The notes beneath the pieces are model-generated. The model had not been told where the DNA came from and did no database searches. It saw only the letters and a list, made by a program, of their open reading frames with translations. Shown here in pieces: positions 41,560-48,789 of a stretch of DNA of 48,789 nt; within the stretch, counting starts at the first letter, position 1; each line of letters starts with the position of its first letter. The stretch is from CAYXZL01 sp964469925 (GTDB lineage: Bacteria > Patescibacteriota > Gracilibacteria > Absconditabacterales > Absconditicoccaceae). Position numbers and translations under genes: made by a program. The stretch is from contig CAYXZL010000009.1 of assembly GCA_964469925.1 (NCBI GenBank), positions 1-48,789 on the forward strand. The letters run 5' to 3'.

Positions 41560-42699
41560 ATGACAGATAAAAACACTGGTAGTCATCTTGATCTTTCGGG
41601 ACTTCATGATCGTAGTCCTGGTAATGCTGAATCGTGAGCTAAAACACCTGGATTTAAGCTTACTGTTGAGGCTGATAGCAGTGCTCAGGCTGCTCAGATA
41701 GCTAAGGTTTTGAGATGAAGCTCATGAGGTGGGTGGAATACTTTTTTCTGGTCTATGTTTTTTTTGACTTTGGCTTTGACTGTATGGGAGGCTACTTATC
41801 GTCTTGGCAATGATCCTGAGGCAATCGCACGAGTCGAACGCAAATATCCTGGAAAAACTATTGCGAGACTTCCCAGTTGACCCATCTCGCTCGTAAAAAA
41901 AGCGTTTTCTCCTAGTGGGCCTGGTTGACCTGATGATTTGCCTCCACCTAACATTGTTTTGAGTGACCTACAGTTACAAGATGCATTGGATAGAATGACA
42001 AGTCATGTTGGAGTTGTCGCTGATTGAAATGTTGATGTTTCTACGCTTACTCTCAACGACCCTTATTTTCAAAAATGGAAAGATATTGCTGTACGTGAAT
42101 CATATTTTGGTATTCCACCAAGTGTTACTCTTATGCAAGGGAGGCTGGAGAGTGCCGCTGGTACGAGTAATCTTGCTAAAAATGGTAATCATTTTGGTAT
42201 GAAAAAATGAACCGCACAGACTATTATTGTCGCTGGTAAGAGACTAGAACGTTATCTTCCGACTGTTACTAATCCTAAACATAAAGAAATTTTGACCGCT
42301 TTGCTGAAACATATTCGTTATGTGGAGGCTAATATCACTTGATACTCTACTCATAATGATGACAGTCCTAATGATTCGTTTGTTAATTTCGCGACTCCTG
42401 ATGCTTCCTATGCAGCACACACCTTACTGATTTTATTTGGCACCAAAAAAGTAAAGTCTTCTAATAGTAGTGTTGAACCTTATCAATCTAGATATATTTC
42501 ATTGCTTCTTGCTGGTGACTTTGCTGGTGCTTGTGCTGTCTTGAAAGCTGCTGACTATGCTACTTCTACCTTATATCATCAGCATTTGATCGATTGAATT
42601 ACTAAAACTGGTCTTAATCAACTTGATGCTGTTTTTAATAAGGAGCATGCAAGAGATGTTCATGATGCTGTTCAGGGGTATTTTGCTTCTCTTGGCTAG
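41560..42699 (+). CDS. Membrane-anchored glucosaminidase (GH73-like)
   Basis: 379 aa. About 58 polar residues, then one transmembrane helix (residues 60-76), a Pro-rich linker and a C-terminal glucosaminidase domain. The core ESYFGIPPSVTLMQGRLESAAGTSNLAKNGNHFGMK carries the presumed catalytic Glu197 in the family pattern (A-x-x-x-Q-x-x-x-E-S-x-x-G-x-S-x-L-A), then NNxFG as NGNHFG. It would cleave GlcNAc-MurNAc bonds in peptidoglycan. TGA is Gly at about ten places. Its TAG and the TAG of hflX on the other strand overlap within the palindrome CTAG (42,696-42,699). The topology (short cytoplasmic tail, one helix, exported enzyme) matches that of the amidase gene upstream. Confidence 0.82.
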
Positions 42700-43826
42700 T
42701 GTGATATATGTTTGGATATTATCATTTTTAATTCTTCTATTCCTCCTCCTGTCTCTGCTGCAATGAGGATGGGTTGAAAATGATGAAACTCTTTTTCTAA
42801 TTCTTTTTTGCGGTCTGCTGTGATGCAGTCACTCTTGTTGAAGACGTAGAGTGTTGTCTGTGTTGCTCCGATATCATGGAGAATATTGTCAACGACCTTG
42901 ATTTTGAGTTCTATCTCTGGATCAGACGCATCGACGACGTGAAGCAGAAGATCTGATTCGATGCTGTCTTCGAGTGTGGATTTGAAAGCTTGGATGAGTT
43001 TTGGCGGAAGATCCCTAATAAACCCAATAGTATCTGATACGAGATATTTGATTGGTTTTCGTGTAGGTGCTTTTTCATCTTCCGTTATAGGTGGATAGTA
43101 GATCATCTCCCCTACCTGTGTTCCAAGTGTTGCGAAGAGTTTATTGGCTTTGTAGGCTTCTTTGTTTGTCAGTGCTTGGAGCAGTGTTGATTTGCCTGCA
43201 TTGGTATATCATACGATGCCTATGGTCTGCAATCATTTTCTTTTTCTTCCTTCCCTATGTAATTTCCTCATTTTTTCGTATTCGGCTAGTTTTTTTTCTA
43301 TGACTACTCTTTTATCTTTGAGATGACGACGCATGATTTCGGTGTTGGTTTCCCCTATTCCTGATGTACCGATTCATCCTCCTTGGCGTGATAGTTCCAT
43401 ACCCATGCCTGTGATGCGTGGTCACATGTGTTTGATGGCTGCTAGCTCGATTTGTAATCTGGCTTCGGTACTGTCTGCGTGTTTTTCAAATATTTTTAAG
43501 ATCAGGTCTACTCTATCTCGGCACTGTGCTTGGATGTCTCTGAGTGTTTCATTGATAGCGTAAATTTGTCTGGGCAGGATGGCGTTGCCTATGATGAGGA
43601 CTGTTGCTTGTTTCTCTAGCATTTCTTCTTTGATCTCCTTGAGTTTTCCTGTTCCCAAAAAGGTTCTATAGTCTGGCAATGTTCTTTTTTGGATTGTTTG
43701 GACTATTACAATACCTCAGAGCGTATTGACCAACGATACTAACTCATCCATTCTTGCTTTTTCTTCGCTTCTGTTTGTGCCTTTGGGTATGACTTCTGCG
43801 ATGAATACTCTGAGTTGTGTTGTCAT
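42696..43826 (-). CDS. hflX: GTPase HflX
   Basis: 376 aa. The N-terminal HflX domain includes RTFLGTGKLKEIKEEM and ELAAIKHMGPRITGMGMELSRQGG, then GTSGIGETNTEIMRRHL. The G domain has the P-loop GIVGYTNAGKSTLLQAL (about residue 206, first Gly TGA), LFATLGTQVGE, SDTIGFIRDLPP (DTxG) and VFNKSDC (NKxD). It is a ribosome-associated GTPase that splits stalled or heat-damaged 70S ribosomes. The standard code shows only fragments. Its stop shares CTAG with the convergent GH73-like gene. The upstream region of 166 nt is divergent with the lytic transglycosylase. Confidence 0.94.
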
Positions 43827-43992
43827 CGTGTGTGGATATGGACTAATTGCTTTTGCAAGTGTAGTGGAGCTTTGTGACTAGTCAAGTGCTTTCATTGTAT
43901 ATACTGAGCTTTGCCAGCCTGATAGATTGTATTTTGTTTGTATAAGTTTAGATTGTCCTGTGGTCGTTTTAGTTGTTGTGTCTTTTGTGACT

Positions 43993-44874
43993 ATGAAGCA
44001 ACCTGTGGTATTCTTGTCTTTGTTTGTTGGCATCTTTGTTGGTTTGATTGGTTTGTTTGTTCATCATGATCGTGTGCAGTCGTTTGATGCCTTGATGACA
44101 GAGCTTTTGTGATTGTATACCCGTTCGGACTTTAATTTTGCTGGTGAGACTATGCCTATGACAGCTCTTACTCGCCAAGCGATTGATAGAGAGATTAGTT
44201 TTTTGGTCATGAATATTCCTCAGTTGGTATTGTATCACAAAAGGTCTGCTTTGTACTTTCCTTTTATTGAAGATGCATTGGAAAAAAATACTATGCCAGA
44301 CGATCTGAAATATTTAGCTGTGGCAGAAAGTGCTTTGAAACCTGATGCCTTGAGCACTGCTTCTGCTCTTGGGATACGACAGTTTATCCCTGATACTGCC
44401 AAACAGTATGGTCTTCGTATCGATCAGTATGTGGATGAGAGGATGCATTTTGAGAAATCGACTGAGGCTGCTCTTGCGTATCTTCGTAAAGCTTATGAGA
44501 CGTTTGGTAATCGAACATTGGCAGCTGCCAGCTACAATAGAGGCATGGGTGGCATACAGAGAGCATTAGACAATCAACGTGTTCGTAGTTACTATGATTT
44601 GGAGCTTAATAGTGAGACCGCAAGATATGTGTATAGGATAGTGGTGATCAAGTATGCTATGCAAATTTTTGATCGTTACTATGACAGTGACCTCTACGGT
44701 GCTGTTTATGATCCTCCTTCTGTTCGTAGCGTTGCGTTGAGCGGTCCTATTGCCTCTGTCTATGATTGGTTGTCCTGATCATCTACCTCACCCAGCGAGT
44801 TGTTTTTTTATAATCCATGGCTTACCAGTACGGAGTTTCCTGATTGAAGTTGGAATGTTTTATTATCTGATTAG
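43993..44874 (+). CDS. Lytic transglycosylase (SLT/MltD-like)
   Basis: 293 aa. Signal anchor MKQPVVFLSLFVGIFVGLIGLFV, then a soluble domain with LKYLAVAESALKPDALSTASALGIRQFIPDTAKQYGL; Glu112 in AVAES is the catalytic acid of the SLT fold, followed by the GLWQ-like element GIRQF. AAASYNRGMGGIQRAL completes the family pattern (NxG). It cleaves the MurNAc-GlcNAc bond with anhydro product formation. Two TGA glycines bracket the N-terminal anchor and the C-terminus. An upstream TTG at 43,927 would extend the anchor; ATG 43,993 was preferred. It lies 166 nt from divergent hflX. Confidence 0.88.
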
Positions 44875-45010
44875 TGTTTTTGTTTCTTGTCTAGTGTATT
44901 TGTGCTCTTTTAGGCAAATCGTGTAGTGCTTTTGCTTTTCTTACTATTTACTTTGTCTGATTTGTCTTTAGTCTTCAATGCAATGTTTTATTCTTCATGA
45001 TATTTTTGCT

Positions 45011-45406
45011 ATGTCTAAAAAGATTCTTTTCTTAGCTGCTTTGTTGCCTGTCGTGGTAGTGGCTGGTTGTAAATGAAAGAGTTTGACAGGCGATACTACT
45101 GCCAACGCCTTGCATGTCTGAATAGCTGATTGTGATCACTATATCGATTATATGAGTTGTATTGCTGACGCTATGGGTCAAGCTGGTCTTGCTACGAAGA
45201 CTGCTTTGCAGAAAACGACTGATTCTTGGAAGCAAACTCCTGAAGACCAACTGACGCAGATCTGTGCTGCAGCTATCCAATGAGTTACGCAAGTGATGGG
45301 CATGTACAAAGACTACAACTGTACATTGGAGTGAGCAGCTGAACAGGTTCCTGCTGATGCGGATGCCTGAGACACAGCAGATTCTCAGGTCAATAGTGTT
45401 AATTAG
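45011..45406 (+). CDS. Small lipoprotein, unknown
   Basis: 131 aa. Lipoprotein signal MSKKILFLAALLPVVVVAGC with lipobox VAGC (Cys20) followed by a TGA Gly. The mature part is helical and has four more Cys (ADCDHY, YMSCIADAMG, QICAAAIQG, DYNCTLEG), which could form two disulfides. It ends in an Asp/Ala-rich tail. Not recognised. It follows the lytic transglycosylase by 136 nt without visible genes between, and a clear terminator follows it. Confidence 0.8.
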
Positions 45407-45429
45407 TTTTGTTGGCTTTTTCTGTTTGT

Positions 45430-45457
45430 AAGTCCGTCTTTTGTGCGGACTTTTTTT
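45430..45457 (+). terminator. Rho-independent terminator
   Basis: AAGTCCG (45,430-45,436) and CGGACTT (45,446-45,452) form a perfect stem with a 9-nt loop, followed by T5 or more. It follows the lipoprotein gene and precedes the MFS transporter. Confidence 0.85.
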
Positions 45458-45523
45458 GTATTAGTGATGGAAAATATTGTATGAACCTATAGAGTGTCCT
45501 TGTTTGTATTTGTTATTTTTCTT

Positions 45524-46750
45524 ATGTTTGAGAAAAAGTTATTGCCTATTTATATGCTCACCATCGTCAATACTTTTGGGTTTTCTCTACTCCTGCCTAT
45601 ACTCCCCTATATTTTACAGACTTATAATGCCTGAGCTTTTTGGTATGGTCTTATCCTGTCTGTGTATAGTATTTTCCAGTTTTTTGCTGCACCTTTTTTT
45701 GGTTATTTGAGTGACTTCTTCGGCAGAAAAAAGGTCTTATTGTTGACTCAATTGGGGACTTTGTTGAGTTGGATAGTATTTTCACTTGCCCTTTTGGTGC
45801 CTCAAAGCTATGCAATGTATGGGTATCCTGATGCACTTTTGCTTATGTTATTGGCGAGAATTTTTGATGGTATTACTTGAGGCAATCAAGTGGTTGCTAA
45901 TGCATATATCGCAGACATCACTAAGCCTACTGATAGGAGAGCTCATTATGCGGTTATTGGTATTTTGACTTGAGTGTGAATTGTTATTGGTCCTGTCATT
46001 GGTTGACTTACTAGTCTCGGATCTTTTGGCTACTATGGAACTGTGATTACTGCTATAGCTATTTCTTTTGCGACTTTGGTCATGATATGGGGATATCTGC
46101 CTGAAACGCTTGATCTCTCTCGTGTTTCCATTTCTTCTATGACATTGAAGTCTGCTTGGGATCAATTTGATGTTTTTCGCTCTATGAGAAAGCTTGCTGA
46201 AAATAGGTATCTTTTACATCTTTTTGTAGTGATTTTCTTTTTTGGTTTTGTGTTTGCATGATTTTCGACTTTGTATCTATGGTATGCGAAGGACTATTTG
46301 CATGCTAGTTTGTTTGAGACGAGTTTGATAGGTGCCTTGGTTGGCGTTCTTTTTGCTGTCAATCAATTTATTGTTATTAAATATCTTTCTAAGATATCGG
46401 ATACGATGTTGGTCTTTATTGGTCTTGTTTGTTTGATGCTTTGATTCGGTCTTTTTGTCAAAGAACCTTCTCTCTGGTGATTTTTTGCTTTGTCCTATCT
46501 TATTACTCTTGGTGTTACCTTATGTTTACCTACTTTCAAGGCGATGGTCTCTAAGAAGGCTTGACCAGAAGCTCAAGGTTCTGCGTTATGAGTAGAAGAA
46601 TCCCTTCACTCTCTCAATAGGATTATAGCACCTTTGGTGTGAGGCTTTTTTCGATCTATTGTCTGACCACAGGTTTTTGGTGCTTTTGCTTTTATCTGTT
46701 TCATTCCTTTGGTGATAGCGTATGCTATGATGTTGTCTAAGGAACATTAG
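45524..46750 (+). CDS. MFS transporter (drug/proton antiporter-like)
   Basis: 408 aa with about 12 hydrophobic segments. MLTIVNTFGFSLLLPILPYIL is the first helix; SDFFGRKKVLLLTQLG after helix 2 is the MFS motif A (G-x-L-S-D-x-x-G-R-K-x-x-L), written here as GYLSDFFGRKKVL. LARIFDGITGGNQVVANAYIADIT corresponds to the R-x-x-x-G-x-x-x-G helix 4-5 motif with several TGA glycines, and GPVIGGLTSLGSFGYYG (motif C-like) follows. This is the TetA/DHA1 type. The substrate is unknown. The ATG was chosen over an in-frame GTG 13 codons upstream. Confidence 0.87.
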
Positions 46751-46777
46751 TTTTATCTTTTTGTTTTTTGTTGTCTT

Positions 46778-48001
46778 ATGCATTACACCCTCACCCATAC
46801 TAACGGAGTTCGTTGTCTGCTTGTCCCGATGGCTGATGCTCATAGTGTTACTATTCAGATCATGGTCAAGGCTGGTAGTATCTATGAGACTAGTGAAACT
46901 AATGGTTTGAGTCACTTTTTGGAACATATGTTTTTTAAGTGATGAAAAAAGTATCAGACTCCAAAAGAGGTTGCTGAGACGATAGATCGTATTGGTGGTG
47001 AATTCAATGCATATACTGCCGATGAATATGCCTCTTATTATGTTAAGTGCTCTCCTGAACATAGTTTGACTGCAATCGATGTGTTGGCTGATATGATGGT
47101 TTCTGCTCAATTTCCTCTCCCTGAGTTGGAAAGAGAGAAGCAGGTTGTTATCCAAGAAATCAAAATGTATGAGGACAATCCTCAAGCTCTTGTGTATCAA
47201 CGCTGGAAGCCGTGGTTTTTTTGAAACAACAGTTATGGTCGACCGATTATTGGTACAGAGGCCAATGTGCTTGCTTTTGGTCAAGACGATCTTTTCCGCC
47301 ATAAGGAGAAATTTTATACGAAAGATAATCTTCTTATTGTTGTTGCGTGATCGATCATGGATCAGGATCTCTTACTTGAGGCTATCGGCAATTGATTTCG
47401 TGATTTACCTGAGCCTTCTGATTACGTTCTTGATCCTTATGTTTGCTGTTTCCCTTCTGTTCATGAGTCATCCTTTGTTAAGCAGTCTGAGCAGACTCAT
47501 CTTATTGTTTCTTGCAGTGGGTTTGCCTATCGTGATGACCGTAAGTATGCTGCTAGTCTCTTAGCAACTATTTTGTGAGGCAATATGTCTTCAAGACTTT
47601 TTCAGAATGTGAGAGAAAAACTTGGTTTGTGTTATTATATTGGAGCCACTCATTTCGCTGAATCATATGCTGGTTATTTTCTTTGTAGAGCCTGACTGGA
47701 CAAGACAAAATTTGATCTATGATTGGAAGCGATTTATCAGGAGATTGGTCGTATTGCACAGTGAGATATTTCTCAAGCTGATTTTGATAATGCACAAGGG
47801 TATAAGTTATGAAAGTTGCAATTGGGCATTGAAACCTCTGATGATGTTGCGGAGTTTCTTGGTACTCAAAGCTTACTGTATGGGGATATTGTGAGTATTG
47901 AAGAGTTAATTCGTCGCTATCAGGCTGTTAGTTTAACAGATGTTAAAGCATTAGTTTCTGCGGTATCACAGCCTAATCTTTACGCCTTTTCGATTCAGTA
48001 G
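46778..48001 (+). CDS. M16 family metallopeptidase (pitrilysin/processing-peptidase type)
   Basis: 407 aa. The inverse zinc motif H46-F-L-E49-H50 in SHFLEHMFFKGG carries the metal ligands and the catalytic Glu; the two following Gly are both TGA. ETIDRIGGEFNAYTADEYASYYVKC and EREKQVVIQEIKMYEDNP (third zinc ligand Glu) are also family-typical. SSRLFQNVREKLGLCYYIGA in the C-terminal half is the R-x-x-x-x-Y substrate-binding element. About 10 of 29 Gly codons are TGA. The length is that of single-domain-pair bacterial M16B peptidases. It follows the MFS gene by 27 nt. Confidence 0.93.
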
Positions 48002-48011
48002 CTTTGTTGTT

Positions 48012-48789
48012 TTATTGTAGTTTCAGTACTTTTTCGTCTTTGCCTTGGAATAGACTATCTGATCAGCCTCCTATTAGTTTGTGTTTTTGAGCAAACGCTT
48101 TTGACGAAAATCAGTTATTGTTTCCAATGATAGCGTATTCTCATCATTGTTTGTAGAGTATACAGTTTTTTTCTTTGAATTCTTGTTTGAGAAAATGCAC
48201 GATGTCTTTGAAATCTAGTGTTGTTGCTACTTCTTGAGGTAGTACGATATAGTAATGTATTCCTTCTTTATCGAGAGGTTGTAGAATATTTTGGATATGT
48301 GTTGCAAGGTATTTGTATTGGAGACTTGCTAGCTGGTTGTCTGTACTTGCCTGTGTTGCTATCATTTTTTCTATTTTGCTGTGTATCTGCGTTGATTGGA
48401 CGCCTAGCTTTTTTGCTATTACTTTCAGTTCTTCCTCTTGTTGTTGTGTATATTCTACTATTCTTGGTCACGTAAGAGCTGTTACTCTTTTGATACCTGC
48501 AGCTACCGCTTCTTGAGATATGATTTTGAAAGCACCTATTTGTGCAGTGTTGCTAACATGTGTGCCTCCGCAGAGTTCGATGGAGATGGTTTTTTGTGTT
48601 TTTGTATCTTTTATTGTTACAACACGAACAAGGTCACCGTATTTGTCTCCGAAAAACGCCTTTGCTCCTAGTTGGATAGCTTCTTTATAGCCTAATTCTT
48701 GTGTTTGTACTTCTAGTCATTTTTTAATTATGGTATTGATAGTGTTTTCGATCTCTCTTAGTTGTTGATCATTGAGTCACTCTTTTGCA
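48012..48789 (-). CDS. alaS: Alanyl-tRNA synthetase, C-terminal part (5' end outside window)
   Basis: At least 258 residues of AlaRS. The tRNA_SAD editing domain holds AKAFFGDKYGDLVRVV, SIELCGGTHVSNTAQIGAFKI (zinc/editing Cys and His) and SQEAVAAGIKRVTALTG; the DHHA1-like C-terminal domain ends with IIGNNGFSSKAFAQKHKLIGGGSDSLFQG, where TGA supplies glycines. DHHA1 proteins carry GGGGx-x-x-AQGG here, so the GGGSDSLFQG ending fits. The TAA stop is 11 nt from the M16 gene stop. The N-terminal aminoacylation domain lies beyond the right end of the window. Confidence 0.93.

Noticed and set aside
1..48789. UGA decoded as tryptophan (code 4) or selenocysteine, or widespread pseudogenes
   Set aside because: TGA falls on invariant glycines, TGG is still used for Trp, TGA occurs in nearly every gene, and TAA/TAG never interrupt the reconstructed frames. 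No SECIS-like context is needed or seen.
1..48789. tRNA genes, CRISPR arrays, transposases, phage genes
   Set aside because: Both strands were scanned for T-loop (GGTTCRANNCC) signatures, regularly spaced repeats and recombinase/transposase motifs; none was found. A very divergent tRNA could be missed by eye.

Overview
Organism. This window comes from a low-GC bacterium that reads UGA as glycine (genetic code 25), i.e. a member of the Absconditabacteria (SR1) / Gracilibacteria group of Patescibacteria. The evidence is internal: almost every gene is cut into short ORFs under the standard code, but becomes one full-length, recognisable protein when TGA is read as Gly and only TAA/TAG as stops. 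The recoded positions are ones that must be Gly: Rossmann GGxGxxG loops, the P-loop of HflX, the methyltransferase motif, the WDYGP motif of GlyRS, the second Gly of HFLEHMFFKGG in the M16 peptidase. TGG remains Trp. All CDS coordinates below use code 25. Which of the two phyla it is cannot be decided from this window.

Layout. (1) About 2-25,620: a very large surface-glycan locus. It holds sugar-nucleotide enzymes (UDP-glucuronate 4-epimerase, UDP-HexNAc 6-dehydrogenase, UDP-glucuronate decarboxylase, GalE, a further SDR epimerase), a Wzx-type flippase, an acyltransferase, two FkbM methyltransferases, two other methyltransferases, several GT4 and GT2 glycosyltransferases, a GT-D enzyme, an AsnB-type amidotransferase, a flavin amine-oxidase-like protein and a GtrA/GtrB/GT-C-like membrane set. 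Plus-strand blocks (2-4752 and 6044-10,544) surround one minus-strand GT; a long minus-strand run of tightly packed, often overlapping genes covers 10,551-27,485 and ends in housekeeping genes (smpB, a CorC/HlyC-type protein). (2) 27,574-34,508: housekeeping genes (YfiH, GlyRS, a promoter plus structured RNA tentatively assigned to RNase P, TruB, a 2-Cys peroxiredoxin, AspRS) and two small unknowns. (3) 34,661-48,001: an envelope/peptidoglycan block with a membrane-anchored Amidase_2, a paralogue sharing its 158-residue N-terminal domain, a membrane-anchored GH73-like glucosaminidase, an SLT lytic transglycosylase, a lipoprotein, an MFS transporter, HflX and an M16 peptidase. (4) The C-terminal part of alaS closes the window.

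The oddest part is 37,560-40,150. Two genes (a 479-aa membrane protein and a 257-aa lipoprotein) contain 43 glycines and no TGA codon, although neighbours use TGA for roughly a third of Gly. They are bounded on the left by a dense array of hairpins, two of which have complementary loops, and on the right by a three-way-junction terminator. They look like DNA recently acquired from a standard-code organism and so far not recoded.

No tRNA, rRNA, CRISPR array, transposase or phage gene was recognised.
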